Source: Clostridia bacterium (lineage in GTDB: Bacteria > Acidobacteriota > Terriglobia > Terriglobales > Acidobacteriaceae). From it: a stretch of DNA of 57,772 bases. A model generated the notes under the pieces. That model did not search any database. It saw only the letters and a program-made list of their open reading frames with translations, and was not told the DNA's origin. A program made the translations under genes and the position numbers. The first letter of the stretch is position 1; the number at the start of each line of letters is the position of its first letter. The stretch covers positions 1 through 57,772 of the forward strand of contig DATMYA010000064.1 of assembly GCA_035561135.1 (NCBI GenBank), in the 5' to 3' direction. Below are positions 49,498 through 57,772 of the stretch, piece after piece.

Positions 49498-50444
49498 GTC
49501 AGAGGACGGCCATTTTGTTGCTGGCCCACGGGAGTCCTGAAACAGCCGAGGACGTACCGGAGTTCCTGCGCAACATAACCGGCAAGCGACCCATGCCCGA
49601 GGCCGTTGTCAAGGAAGTACAGCGCCGTTACGCGCTCATAGGGCAGTCACCGCTCACCTGCTGGACCATGGAGCAGGCAGAGGGCGCGGCTCGGGATAGC
49701 GGCTTGCCGGTTTACGTGGGCATGCGCAATTGGCGCCCATACATTCGCGACACTGTGAAACAAATGGCTGTCGACGGCGTTACTCATGCCGTCGCCATCT
49801 GTCTTGCGCCGCACAACTCGCGCACCAGCGTCGGTCTGTACAAGCAAGCCTTGCTGGCTGAAAACGGACAGACGCCGTTCACGATTGATTTCGTCGAGAA
49901 CTGGCACGATCATCCGTTGCTCACCCGGGCCTTCGCCGAACGCTTGCGCGAAGGTTGGCAGAAGGCTTGTGCCGAGGCGGGAGCCGCGCTGCCCGTCATC
50001 TTTACCGCGCACAGCGTCCCGGAGCGTACCATCGCCGACGGCGATCCCTACGGGCAACAGGCTAGGCACACGGCTGAACTCGTTGTGCAGCAGGTTCCGG
50101 AGATCAAGGACTGGCGTTTCGCTTTCCAGAGCCAGGGAATGAGCGGTGGGGTGTGGCTCGGTCCCACGGTCGAAGACACCATTCTGGCTATCAAGTCGGA
50201 AGGGAACCAGGGTGTGTTCATTCAGCCTATTGGTTTTGTTTGCGATCACGTCGAAGTGCTCTACGACATTGATATAGCTTTCAGAAAGTTTGCCGACGAC
50301 CACGGAATGCGCCTCTGGCGCGCTGAGTCGTTGAACGGCTCAAAGACATTCGCCCGCGCCGTTGCCCAGGTCGCGCGTGAGCGCCTCGATGTTGGCGAAG
50401 ACAGAGCCGCGGGCAAATCAAAGCCGCCGGCACATCAAGTTTAG
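49494..50444 (+). CDS. hemH: Ferrochelatase (protoporphyrin or coproporphyrin type)
   Basis: 316 residues from a GTG inside the hemE stop (GTGA overlap). Landmarks are ILLLAHGSPETAEDVPEFL, the metal-site histidine in FTAHSVPERTIADGDPYGQQ, and FAFQSQGMSGGVWLGPTVEDTI, with C-terminal FVCDHVEVLYDIDIAF. It inserts Fe2+ into the porphyrin. The compact length and hemE-H-Y order recall the Bacillus/Actinobacteria coproporphyrin-dependent pathway, in which this enzyme is CpfC. No HemQ gene is visible here to confirm that. Confidence 0.95.
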   Translation: MSQRTAILLLAHGSPETAEDVPEFLRNITGKRPMPEAVVKEVQRRYALIGQSPLTCWTMEQAEGAARDSGLPVYVGMRNWRPYIRDTVKQMAVDGVTHAVAICLAPHNSRTSVGLYKQALLAENGQTPFTIDFVENWHDHPLLTRAFAERLREGWQKACAEAGAALPVIFTAHSVPERTIADGDPYGQQARHTAELVVQQVPEIKDWRFAFQSQGMSGGVWLGPTVEDTILAIKSEGNQGVFIQPIGFVCDHVEVLYDIDIAFRKFADDHGMRLWRAESLNGSKTFARAVAQVARERLDVGEDRAAGKSKPPAHQV

Positions 50445-50480
50445 TGAGGCAGCGGTCCGGGACATCGGACCCCGATTCAT

Positions 50481-51899
50481 ATGCGAGTTGCAATCATCGG
50501 CGGCGGCATCTCAGGCTTGAGTGCCGCCTTTTATCTTGAGAAGGAACGCGCCGCAGGCGCTCCCGTCGAGTATGTGCTCTTCGAGAGCACGGATCGTCTT
50601 GGCGGCTCCATGTATTCGGAGCGCATTGAAGGCTGCATCGTGGAAGCTGGCCCCGACTCGTTTCTTACCGAGAAGCCCTGGGCCTCGCAGCTCGCGGCGG
50701 AGGTTGGAATCGGCCATTGCCTCATTGGCTCAAACGACGCCGACCGCAAGACGTACATCCTCATTCACGGCGGCCTCGTCGTGATGCCTGACGGATTGCA
50801 GTTCATGGTGCCCACCAAGATTCTACCCACAGGCCTTTCGCCGCTTTTCTCCTGGGGCACCAAGCTGCGGATGATTAAGGAACTCTTTCACCCGCCGCGT
50901 CCGATGCAGAAAGATGAGACGGTAGCCGAGATGGTCGAGCGCCATTTCGGGGCTGAAATGGTTGACCGGCTCGCAGACCCCTTGCTGTCCGGCGTGTATG
51001 GCGGCGATGCCGCTTCGCTCAGCGCTCGCGCCGTGCTGCCACGCTTCGTTGAGATGGAAGAGAAATACGGTTCCCTCAGCCGCGCCATGCTCGCCGCCCG
51101 CAAGCGCATGTTGGCCACAGCGAACCAGAACGCGAAGCCGCGCCCGCTCTTCACTTCCATGCGGGATGGCATGCAGCAACTGGTGGACGCCATCGTTGCG
51201 CATCTCACGCCAATGTCACTGCGGCTCTCCAGCCCGGTACGCGACGTCGAATTCCGCGACGGCCGGTGGAAGGTTGTTCTGGACGGAGACACCGAATCCT
51301 TCGATGCCGTCATACTGGCCACGCCAGCCCGCGTCGCCGGACGCCTTCTGGAACGCGTGAAGCCCGAACTCTCTGCCGACCTTGGCAATATTCCATATAG
51401 CTCGTCAGTCACCGTGACCATGGGTTACAAGACGAGCCAGCTCCGCTCGCTGCCTCCCGGCTTCGGCTTTCTGGTGCCGCGGAGCGAAGGCAAGCGCATG
51501 CTCGCTTGCACCTTCGTTCATAGAAAATTCCCGCACCGCGCTCCGCCCGATAAAGGTATCCTGCGCTGCTTCCTCGGAGGCGCGAAGGACGAACTCGTTC
51601 TCGGTCTCGGCGATAAAGAGATTGAGAATATCGTTCGCCGCGAGCTTCGCGAAGTGCTCGGACTGGATGCAGAGCCGACTTTCATCCGCATCTACCGCTG
51701 GCGCAGTGCCATGGCGCAGTACTCCTCCGGACACCTCGACCGCGTAGCGCGCATCGAACGCAACACGCAACAACTCCACGGACTTGCCTTGGCCGGGAAC
51801 GCATTCAAGGGCATCGGTGTCCCAGATTGCGTCCACTCCGGGCAGGACGCTGCCAAAACGATGGCGCGCCTGGCAGTGCAAACACAACCCACGAAGTAA
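50481..51899 (+). CDS. hemY: HemY-type porphyrinogen oxidase
   Basis: 472 residues. The N-terminal FAD dinucleotide motif VAIIGGGISGLSAAFYL is followed by FESTDRLGGSMYSE and VEAGPDSFLTEKPWA. The C terminus has the second FAD contact LHGLALAGNAFKGIGVPDCVHSG. This flavin enzyme oxidises protoporphyrinogen IX, or coproporphyrinogen III (CgoX) in the monoderm-type pathway, using O2. The gene order hemE-hemH-hemY keeps the choice open. It ends facing the convergent pyrophosphatase gene. Confidence 0.95.
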   Translation: MRVAIIGGGISGLSAAFYLEKERAAGAPVEYVLFESTDRLGGSMYSERIEGCIVEAGPDSFLTEKPWASQLAAEVGIGHCLIGSNDADRKTYILIHGGLVVMPDGLQFMVPTKILPTGLSPLFSWGTKLRMIKELFHPPRPMQKDETVAEMVERHFGAEMVDRLADPLLSGVYGGDAASLSARAVLPRFVEMEEKYGSLSRAMLAARKRMLATANQNAKPRPLFTSMRDGMQQLVDAIVAHLTPMSLRLSSPVRDVEFRDGRWKVVLDGDTESFDAVILATPARVAGRLLERVKPELSADLGNIPYSSSVTVTMGYKTSQLRSLPPGFGFLVPRSEGKRMLACTFVHRKFPHRAPPDKGILRCFLGGAKDELVLGLGDKEIENIVRRELREVLGLDAEPTFIRIYRWRSAMAQYSSGHLDRVARIERNTQQLHGLALAGNAFKGIGVPDCVHSGQDAAKTMARLAVQTQPTK

Positions 51900-51943
51900 C
51901 GCCACCGGAACGCGTTGTGCGGTTATTACTCGCAAAACAGGAA

Positions 51944-51961
51944 GGCCGCCCACGGGCGGCC
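51944..51961. terminator. Possible bidirectional terminator hairpin
   Basis: A perfect 8-bp stem GGCCGCCC / GGGCGGCC with a 2-nt AC loop lies between the convergent hemY and ppa stops. Neither side has a strong T run; the minus side reads TTCCTGTTTT. It is a plausible but unproven transcription barrier. Confidence 0.45.
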
Positions 51962-51999
51962 TGAGACTACTGAGAAAGCCAACTAACCACTGCCTCTGC

Positions 52000-52545
52000 C
52001 TACCTACCAAACCCCTTACGTCTCTGCTGACTGTACCTTTGCAGCGCGTCCTCGATGATCGGGTACGCCTGCGCTGCCGGCTGAATCTCATCTACTTCGA
52101 CGGCCTTGCCTTCCAGTAGTTTGTAATCCTGAAAGAAACGCCGCAACATCAACAGGCGATGGTCCGGCATCTCGGCCGCTTCGCGATAGCTATTGAATTC
52201 CGGATCCTGCGTCGCCACGGCGATGACCTTGTGGTCTTTCTTGCCGGCATCGATCATTGTCATTAGTCCCACGGCGCGCGCGTGGATCATCGTCAGCGGC
52301 ACGACTGGCTCCTGGCACAGCACCAGCACGTCCAGCGGATCGTCATCTTCTGCCAGCGTCTGCGGGATGAAGCCGTAGTTTGCTGGATAGTACACGGCCG
52401 AGTACAGCACGCGGTCCAACTTGATAAGCCCGCTCTTCTTGTCGAGTTCATACTTCACACTCGAGCCAAACGGGATCTCGATGACAGTGATGAATTCGGA
52501 GGGCAGATTTTCGCCCGGTGTGATGTCGTGCCATGCGTGCATCAT
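52000..52545 (-). CDS. ppa: Inorganic pyrophosphatase (family I)
   Basis: 181 residues if it starts at the ATG at 52545; the frame extends 29 codons upstream but without homology. Family I motifs: [17 protein letters not shown] (substrate-binding), [24 protein letters not shown] with the PPase signature D-x-D-P-x-D, and [14 protein letters not shown]. It hydrolyses pyrophosphate with Mg2+ in the cytoplasm, pulling biosynthetic reactions forward. It is convergent with hemY and precedes nothing related on its own strand. Confidence 0.95.
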   Translation of the reverse strand: MMHAWHDITPGENLPSEFITVIEIPFGSSVKYELDKKSGLIKLDRVLYSAVYYPANYGFIPQTLAEDDDPLDVLVLCQEPVVPLTMIHARAVGLMTMIDAGKKDHKVIAVATQDPEFNSYREAAEMPDHRLLMLRRFFQDYKLLEGKAVEVDEIQPAAQAYPIIEDALQRYSQQRRKGFGR

Positions 52546-52717
52546 GAGAAGAAGACTCTTTCCAGGGAGGTCGATCGAGAGAGAGTGGCCAATACACGGC
52601 ACACTCGCAGACTCTGGATTTATTGTAACCATCCGGCGCTACGCCCGCCATTCATCGTTGCGATTCCGGCGCCGAAAGTCACATCCGCTATCAAGAAGTA
52701 AATTACTTTAGGCGCAG

Positions 52718-54310
52718 CTACCGTTTTCGGAATAGGCGCAGTCTGTTCATTACTCCGGAAATCCCGAACAGAGCGGTGAATCCGAAGTAGAGCAGGCCGT
52801 AGGGGCCAAGCACGATGATGCCGCGCAGGATGCGCGAATGAACCGGCACCCCATAACGTATGCCGACCGCGATTGCCGCGGCCAACGTTGCCGCCACCCA
52901 CAACTTTGCCACGTATCGCGCCGAAAATGCTACGCGTCCAATGCGTCCGTGCAGCGAGTGGCGCAGCAGAACGAACTCTATCCATCCTGCCAGTCCCGCC
53001 GAAAGCGTAAGGCCCGCAACGCCCCAGCGCCGGTCGATGCCCAGCCAGACCGGCAGCGGCAACGCGCACAGGTATCCCAACCCCAGGGTCAGCGCGACCC
53101 GAATGACGGCGAAGCGCAATGGAGTGCGCGTGTCACGCAGGGCGTAGAACGTGGACGAATACAAACGTCCGGATGTGGACGCGAGCAAGCCGATAGCCGA
53201 GCCAGCCAGCACCGCCCAAACATAGCGCACGTCGCGCTCAGTGAAGATGCCCGACTGGTAGATGGTCGCCACCACCACGTCACCCAGGGCAAGGAACGCC
53301 ATCGCCGAGGGCACAACGAAGTACGAAATCTGCTCCAGTCCGCGTGCCAGTCGCGTGCGCAGCGCGGCAGCGATCTCATCCTGGCTCCCCATTGCGCTCG
53401 ACATCGCGGGCAGCTCCGCCGCTGAAACTGCCATGCCGAACAGGCTCACCGGCAGCGAGTTCAGCGTCTGCGCGTACGCGAGCGCAGCCACAGCGCCATC
53501 GGGCAAAAAGCTCGCCAGCATCGAATCGATATAGGCACTAATCTGCACCACGCCGCGGCTCACGAACACGGGGAAGAAATTCGTTACCACCGTCCGCACA
53601 TGCTGCGAGCGCGCCGCGATCAGGCTCTGCATGGGACTCAGCAACTTCAAAACGACTGGTAGTTGCACGCCGAATTGCAACGCGCTCCCCAGCACCGAGC
53701 CCCAGGCCACAAGTGTCGCCAAATGCGCCGCTTTCGCGCCGGGACCCTTCAGCAGGAAGGTCGCGATGATCGTAAGGTTCCAGATCACCGGAGCCGCGTA
53801 GGAGAGGAAAAACTTGCGGTGGCTATTCAGGATGCCAAGGCACCAGGCGCTGAACACCAGCAGTCCGCTGCCGGGGAACAGGATGCGCACCAGCTGAATC
53901 GTCAGCTCGCGCTTTTCGCCGTGAAAGCCGGGCGCGATAAGCTCGAGAAGCCATGGCGCTGCGATCACGCCGAGCACAACGAGCAAAGAGGTCGTAAGCG
54001 CCAGGAGCGCGCCGATAGCCTCCGCCAACCGGCTCGCCTCCTCGTGCTTGCCTTCCGCGCGCAGACGGGCATACACGGGGATGAACGACGCCGAAAGCAC
54101 GCCTTCGCCGAAAAGATTCTGCAGAAAATTCGGAATGCGGAACGCCGCGCGAAAAGCGTCTGCCGTGTAGGAGTTGCCGAGGTAGTGCGCGAACGCGCTG
54201 TCGCGGAACAGGCCGGCGACGCGGCTCAGCAGAATTCCGGCGGCCACCAGCGAGGCGGCGCCTCTCTCCGCAAATAGCTTGTTGAACCGCGTTGCCGTCG
54301 GACTCGCCAT
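52718..54310 (-). CDS. murJ: Lipid II flippase MurJ
   Basis: 530 residues from the ATG at 54310; upstream in-frame codons carry no homology. It has about 14 membrane segments and the MurJ N-terminal signature AAGILLSRVAGLFRDSAFAHYLG, then TADAFRAAFRIPNFLQNLFGEGVLSASFIPVY. It flips undecaprenyl-PP-MurNAc-pentapeptide-GlcNAc for cell-wall synthesis. This copy keeps the canonical N-terminal region better than the homologue in the EPS locus (3.8-5.5 kb) and is the likely housekeeping one. Confidence 0.93.
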   Translation of the reverse strand: MASPTATRFNKLFAERGAASLVAAGILLSRVAGLFRDSAFAHYLGNSYTADAFRAAFRIPNFLQNLFGEGVLSASFIPVYARLRAEGKHEEASRLAEAIGALLALTTSLLVVLGVIAAPWLLELIAPGFHGEKRELTIQLVRILFPGSGLLVFSAWCLGILNSHRKFFLSYAAPVIWNLTIIATFLLKGPGAKAAHLATLVAWGSVLGSALQFGVQLPVVLKLLSPMQSLIAARSQHVRTVVTNFFPVFVSRGVVQISAYIDSMLASFLPDGAVAALAYAQTLNSLPVSLFGMAVSAAELPAMSSAMGSQDEIAAALRTRLARGLEQISYFVVPSAMAFLALGDVVVATIYQSGIFTERDVRYVWAVLAGSAIGLLASTSGRLYSSTFYALRDTRTPLRFAVIRVALTLGLGYLCALPLPVWLGIDRRWGVAGLTLSAGLAGWIEFVLLRHSLHGRIGRVAFSARYVAKLWVAATLAAAIAVGIRYGVPVHSRILRGIIVLGPYGLLYFGFTALFGISGVMNRLRLFRKR

Positions 54311-54428
54311 TGCGTTCAATATAACAAGCCGGCAGCTTTGCGCGGACACGGCCGGAACCACGAAGGACAAGAACGCATTAGGTCACCGCTCCAGTAGGCC
54401 ACGCACCGTGCCATGTTGCACAGACAGA

Positions 54429-54453
54429 AAGGGCCCGGGGTTTCCGGGTCCTT
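54429..54453 (-). terminator. Candidate minus-strand terminator hairpin
   Basis: AAGGGCCCGG pairs with CCGGGTCCTT over 10 bp with one G-T, around a 5-nt loop. On the minus strand it is followed by TTTCTGT, a modest T tract. It could end transcription from the small CxxC gene before murJ. Confidence 0.45.
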
Positions 54454-54510
54454 AGGTGGGACAAAAGATTGTGACAAACTCGTGCACGTGGAAAAACGTT
54501 GAAAGTCGAA

Positions 54511-54608
54511 GTGTCATTCTGAGCGAAGCGAATGATCTGCTTTGTGCTGCTGCTGAAAACACACCAGATCCTTCGGCCCGCGCAATGCGGCGCAACCTCA
54601 GGATGACG
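54511..54608. repeat. Imperfect palindrome, REP-like interspersed element
   Basis: The left end reads GTGTCATTCTGAGCGAAGCG and the right end CCTCAGGATGACG; these are near reverse complements, with internal GATCTGC / AGATCCTTCG also mirrored. A partial second copy sits at 16524-16573. Both are intergenic. The pattern matches the TGTCATCCTGAGCGAAG type of dispersed repeat known from several soil bacteria. Confidence 0.6.
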
Positions 54609-54696
54609 CATAAGTTATTGGAGGATTTTGTAGCAGTCTGAAATCCCCGGGTTTACCGGGGCCTCATCCATGTCGCACTGTGCTTGCGGCGCTTTC

Positions 54697-54906
54697 TTAT
54701 TTCATGATGCGCATCTTCGACCAGTCGTAGCCAAACTGCTTGCCACAGTCCAGGCATACCACGTAATGTCCGCCGGGGCTCGCCGTCACCGGCTCCCAAT
54801 CTTGTTTAGCGTTCTTAGTAGCAGTGACCGCGGCCGATGCGAACGGCTGCGAAACATTGTTGTGCCGGCAACTAAACGACAGTAGTTGCATTACTTTCTC
54901 AAACAT
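54697..54906 (-). CDS. Small CxxC protein, putative zinc-ribbon
   Basis: 69 residues with three cysteines: one in LLSFSCRHNN and a pair in VVCLDCGKQFGYDW. The C-x2-C-G-K motif is typical of small zinc-binding knuckles. The text DWEPV...GGHYVVCLDCGK looks like a conserved domain rather than random sequence. AAAGG stands upstream of the ATG. No function can be assigned; it may be a structural or nucleic-acid-binding protein. Confidence 0.55.
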   Translation of the reverse strand: MFEKVMQLLSFSCRHNNVSQPFASAAVTATKNAKQDWEPVTASPGGHYVVCLDCGKQFGYDWSKMRIMK

Positions 54907-55032
54907 CCGTCCAGCCTTTCAGCCCACCGCCAGGTGGGCTGTGCGGAACTGTTACGAATTCCGCTGATGCTGCGGGCAGCGCTCTACGCCGCCCGCAACC
55001 CATCTCTCTTCTCGCGCGCCACCGCAGTCTTA

Positions 55033-55572
55033 CTACGCTCGCGCGGCCGTGCTTTCTTTTTCTTTCTCTTTGCCGGCAGATTCAGAACTCGCTTCCATCT
55101 TCTGTCCCGGCTTGCGGATGTCGATGCCGCCCTTGAAGAATGCACCGTCTTCGATGCTGATGCGCTGTGCGATCACATCGCCGGTCAGCGAACCTTCATT
55201 GCGGATATCGACACGGTCGCTTGCGACAAGGTTTCCGCGAACTTTGCCGAGCACAACGATTTCGCGCGCCGAGATGTTGGCCGAGACTACGCCGTTACGT
55301 CCCACCGTGACCCGATTTCCCGCGAGGCTGATGGAACCTTCTACACGGCCATCGATGTACAGCGCTTCGGAGCCGGTTACTTCGCCCTTGATTACAAGCG
55401 ATTTGCCAATCGTTGCCTGCTCGGTGTTGTTCAGTGTCGCGTTGCGCGGCGCGCTGGCCGGTTCCATCACCGACGAATTCGACGTCGAGGGCGCGGGGCG
55501 CTGGGGCGTTGCTGAAGGGCGCTGCGGCTCGGCAGCGGGCGTATTGGGCGTAGCATTAGCGGGCTTCCACAT
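55033..55572 (-). CDS. Bactofilin (polymer-forming cytoskeletal protein)
   Basis: 179 residues. A Pro/Ala/Ser-rich N-terminal tail (about 1-50) is followed by the bactofilin beta-helix core: TIGKSLVIKGEVTGSEALYIDGRVEGSI, then GVVSANISAREIVVLGKV and GSLTGDVIAQRISIEDGAFFKGGID. The C-terminal tail is charged (KEKEKES). Bactofilins polymerise without nucleotides and scaffold cell shape, stalks or polysaccharide synthases. AAGGA lies about 11 bases before the ATG. It is divergent from rnr. Confidence 0.93.
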   Translation of the reverse strand: MWKPANATPNTPAAEPQRPSATPQRPAPSTSNSSVMEPASAPRNATLNNTEQATIGKSLVIKGEVTGSEALYIDGRVEGSISLAGNRVTVGRNGVVSANISAREIVVLGKVRGNLVASDRVDIRNEGSLTGDVIAQRISIEDGAFFKGGIDIRKPGQKMEASSESAGKEKEKESTAARA

Positions 55573-55931
55573 GTGGTTCTAATTCCTTTCGAGGGGAGAA
55601 TGATGGACTAGATATCCAGCCGCACGTACTTGGCCAAACCAGGTTGTTCAAATCGTCAAAGCAGAACTGCCGGATTGACGTGGCTTTTCGTTGCCTCATC
55701 CCTGTTCCGGTCAACGAAATCAGCCGCGATGTCTTTGTAAATACTCTACCCCTGTTGGCATTTCTTATATCGGGAAAACACCTTATATGAAGTTTTCATT
55801 CGCGCTTAACATTAACCAAGAAGAAAGGATTAGGAAGAAAGTAGCAGGTTCTCTATTCTGGCTCTTGCGCCTGTATGTTGGTGTGAATTCTCAGCGAGTC
55901 GCGCTTTTCGCGCTGTGTCATCAGGATAGAC
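55573..55931. other. 359-bp divergent region between bactofilin and rnr
   Basis: It must hold the promoters of the minus-strand bactofilin and plus-strand rnr. It is clearly A+T-richer than its surroundings between 55730 and 55860 (for example TTTCTTATATCGGG and CACCTTATATGAAG). I see no gene with a family signature. Confidence 0.45.
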
Positions 55932-57772
55932 ATGATCTCCGAGTCACAAGTCCTTCGTCATATCGAACGCCTGCCCAACCGCTCCGCCGGATACAAGCAA
56001 CTGGTGCGCGAACTCAGTCTGCGGGGAAGTGAGCGGCAGGAACTAGAAGACCTTCTCGCGAAACTTGTTCGTCGCGGCAAACTCGTCGAGGCCGGACGCG
56101 ACCGCTACACACTCGCCGAAGCGGCGGCTGAACGGCAGAATCTCATTGCGGGCCGTCTTAATATGCATCGCGACGGTTTCGGCTTCGTGATTCCAGATAG
56201 CGTTGAGCTGCGCCAGTCGCTCGAAGGCGACATATTCATCCCGCCTCCGGCCATCGCGAATGCCATGCACGGCGATAGCGTGCTGGTGGAAATTCGCCGC
56301 AGCCCCGGAGATAGTCGCGCCGAAGGGCGCATCGTTCGCATCGTTGAGCGCGCGCACGCCACCGTTGTCGGAACTTTCCACTACGGCCAGCGCTTCAACT
56401 ATGTTCGTCCCATCGACGAGAAGGTCACCAACGACATCGTTATCGCGCGCGGAGACGAGTGGCCCGAAGAGGAACGCGTTCCGGGCGAGGCCGTCGCAAG
56501 CACAACCAACGGTAAAAAACGCAAGCATAGGGTCGAAGCCGATCGCGTCATTGGCTCCGAAGCGCGTCGCGCCGAGTGGGACGATCTCGAAGGTCTCGTC
56601 GTCGATGTCGAGATCACCGAGTGGCCTACGCCTACGCAGAATCCGAGGGGCCGCGTCGTCGAGATTCTTGGACACGAAGACGACTTCGGCGTCGATGTCG
56701 AGATCATCATTCGCAAGCATCACCTACCGCACCGTTTTCCGGCCACGGTCATCGATGAGGCGCAGGCCATCGAGCCCATCCTGCCCGTTCGCGAATTCCG
56801 GCGCCGCAGGGACTTCCGAAATCTGCCAATCGTTACGATCGACGGCGAGACGGCCCGCGACTTCGATGACGCTGTTACTGTTCGTCGCCTCTCCAATGGC
56901 AACTTTGAGCTACAGGTCCACATCGCCGACGTTGCTCACTACGTCCGCGACGGCGCGCCCATCGATGCCGAAGCACGCCTGCGCGGCACCTCCGTCTATT
57001 TTCCCGACCGCGCCGTGCCCATGCTGCCCATCGAGCTTTCTACTGACATCTGCTCCTTGCGGCCGCATGTCGATCGCCTCGTCATGTCCTGCATCATGGA
57101 GATTGACCATCGTGGCGAGATCGTCGGCTACGTCGTCGTGCCCGGCGTAATTCGCTCCGCCGAACGCATGACGTACACCAACGTCAATCTAATCCTTGAG
57201 GGCGACAAGCCGATGCGAGAGCATTACTCGCCGCTCGTCGATCTGTTCGATCTGATGCGCGAACTGGCCATGATTCTTAACGCCAAGCGCAAGCGCCGCG
57301 GCTCCATCGACTTCGACCTTCCCGAACCGCTCATCGAGTTCGACGAAAACGGACTAATGCAGGGCGTCACGCGCTCCGAGCGCAACATCGCGCACCGCAT
57401 CATCGAGGAGTTCATGCTCTCAGCCAATGAGAGCGTCGCCAGTTACCTCGAAAACAAGCAGGTCGCGTCGCTTTATCGCATCCACCAGAAGCCCGATCCT
57501 AAACGCGTTTACGAATTCGAGAACATTGCTGCGGCCTTTGGCTATTCGCTGGGTGTCGGTGCGCTTCCCATCAAGCGCTTCGAGCCGCGGGGAGATCGTC
57601 GCGCGCGCAAGGGAACAGGTCGAGGCGGCTCCCGTCCCATCGAACTGCCGGAAGAGGTTCACCTCACGCCGCGCATGTACCAGAAGCTCACGGAGAAAAT
57701 TGCGGGCAAGCCCGAAGAGCGCATTCTCTCGTACCTCATGCTGCGCTCGCTCAAGCAGGCGCGTTACTCGGA
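55932..57772 (+). CDS. rnr: Ribonuclease R (3' end beyond window)
   Basis: The frame opens at an ATG at 55932 with AGGA eight bases upstream and stays open to the last base (613 codons). It begins with an N-terminal winged-helix-like segment (LRHIERLPNRSAGYKQLVREL), then cold-shock/OB domains (RLNMHRDGFGFVIPD). The RNB catalytic domain starts at VTIDGETARDFDDAVTV with the metal-binding Asp cluster and continues through VHIADVAHYV, GTSVYFPDRAVPMLP and IIEEFMLSANESVA. It degrades structured RNA 3' to 5' processively. A Lys/Arg/Gly-rich insertion near codon 560 lies within the RNB domain. The C-terminal S1 domain is outside the window. Confidence 0.95.
   Translation, partial: MISESQVLRHIERLPNRSAGYKQLVRELSLRGSERQELEDLLAKLVRRGKLVEAGRDRYTLAEAAAERQNLIAGRLNMHRDGFGFVIPDSVELRQSLEGDIFIPPPAIANAMHGDSVLVEIRRSPGDSRAEGRIVRIVERAHATVVGTFHYGQRFNYVRPIDEKVTNDIVIARGDEWPEEERVPGEAVASTTNGKKRKHRVEADRVIGSEARRAEWDDLEGLVVDVEITEWPTPTQNPRGRVVEILGHEDDFGVDVEIIIRKHHLPHRFPATVIDEAQAIEPILPVREFRRRRDFRNLPIVTIDGETARDFDDAVTVRRLSNGNFELQVHIADVAHYVRDGAPIDAEARLRGTSVYFPDRAVPMLPIELSTDICSLRPHVDRLVMSCIMEIDHRGEIVGYVVVPGVIRSAERMTYTNVNLILEGDKPMREHYSPLVDLFDLMRELAMILNAKRKRRGSIDFDLPEPLIEFDENGLMQGVTRSERNIAHRIIEEFMLSANESVASYLENKQVASLYRIHQKPDPKRVYEFENIAAAFGYSLGVGALPIKRFEPRGDRRARKGTGRGGSRPIELPEEVHLTPRMYQKLTEKIAGKPEERILSYLMLRSLKQARYS

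Larger units (their letters stand above)
54311..54696. other. 386-bp intergenic region with hairpins and a REP-like element
   Basis: It lies between murJ and the upstream small CxxC gene, both minus-strand. It holds a 10-bp hairpin at 54429-54453, a large imperfect palindrome at 54511-54608, and a CCCCGG/CCGGGG hairpin at 54645-54661 just after the small gene's stop. No gene is supportable. Confidence 0.6.

Noticed and set aside
56043..56723. A 226-codon minus-strand open frame
   Set aside because: It is antisense to RNase R, with no ribosome-binding site or motifs.
56203..57150. A 315-codon plus-strand open frame
   Set aside because: It is out of frame inside the RNase R gene, whose own frame has strong motifs throughout; the product is Ser/Arg-rich noise.
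1..57772. CRISPR arrays, tRNA/rRNA genes, insertion sequences, prophage
   Set aside because: Looked for and not seen: no regularly spaced short repeats, no transposase or integrase signatures, no recognisable cloverleaf or rRNA segments.

Overview
This window looks like part of the chromosome of an Acidobacteriota bacterium, probably a Terriglobia/Koribacter-like soil lineage. That placement is an inference. It rests on moderately high G+C, an MBG/PxKF surface protein, a hemE-hemH-hemY cluster, a bactofilin, CelD-type acyltransferases and the style of the exopolysaccharide (EPS) locus. I saw no rRNA, tRNA, CRISPR array, transposase or phage gene.

Region 1 (1-2.3 kb) holds the 3' part of a secreted repeat protein: four near-identical 80-residue MBG repeats, a divergent fifth, and a C-terminal PxKF domain. 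A strong minus-strand terminator at about 2.4 kb separates it from region 2.

Region 2 (2.4-46.7 kb) is one very large EPS/capsule locus, almost all on the minus strand. Reading in the direction of transcription it starts with control genes: a receiver-HTH regulator with no phospho-acceptor, a PilZ protein and a NusG/UpxY-type elongation factor. Next come an ExeA-type ATPase fused to a TonB C-terminal domain, a degenerate BY-kinase-like protein, UDP-glucose dehydrogenase, a Wza-like exporter and a GumC/Wzz-like co-polymerase. They are followed by a P-loop kinase, an ATP-grasp ligase, a Wzx-like flippase, GmhA, a small phosphoglycosyl transferase, GalE, a large phosphoglycosyl transferase that has lost its nucleophile, an HddA-like kinase, an HddC-like nucleotidyltransferase and a HAD phosphatase. 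The far part holds a WbuB-like glycosyltransferase, an HprK-like kinase, an O-antigen-ligase/Wzy-type protein, a polysaccharide deacetylase, an asparagine-synthase-like protein, an SDR, another glycosyltransferase, a phosphoesterase, two CelD/FemAB-like acyltransferases, a DegT aminotransferase, a MurJ-like flippase and a UDP-GlcNAc-type dehydrogenase. Three plus-strand genes interrupt it: two paralogous secreted beta-helix proteins on either side of the asparagine-synthase gene, and an SGNH lipoprotein.

The gene set predicts a Wzx/Wzy-type polymer. It should contain hexuronic or N-acetylhexosaminuronic acid and perhaps a GDP-heptose-derived sugar, with acyl, amide or aminoacyl decoration, deacetylation, and export through Wza/GumC. 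Only two classical glycosyltransferases accompany the phosphoglycosyl transferases, which suggests a short repeat unit. The set resembles exosortase/XrtA-associated EPS loci, but no exosortase gene is visible.

Region 3 (46.7-57.8 kb) is mostly housekeeping: a DUF1761-like membrane protein, a secreted small protein, hemE-hemH-hemY behind a CRP-like palindrome, inorganic pyrophosphatase, a second MurJ, a small CxxC protein, a bactofilin, and the 5' part of ribonuclease R, which runs off the window end.

Most notable are the ATPase-TonB fusion and the co-occurrence in one locus of three proteins that keep their fold but have lost key catalytic residues: the large phosphoglycosyl transferase, the BY-kinase-like protein and the response regulator.
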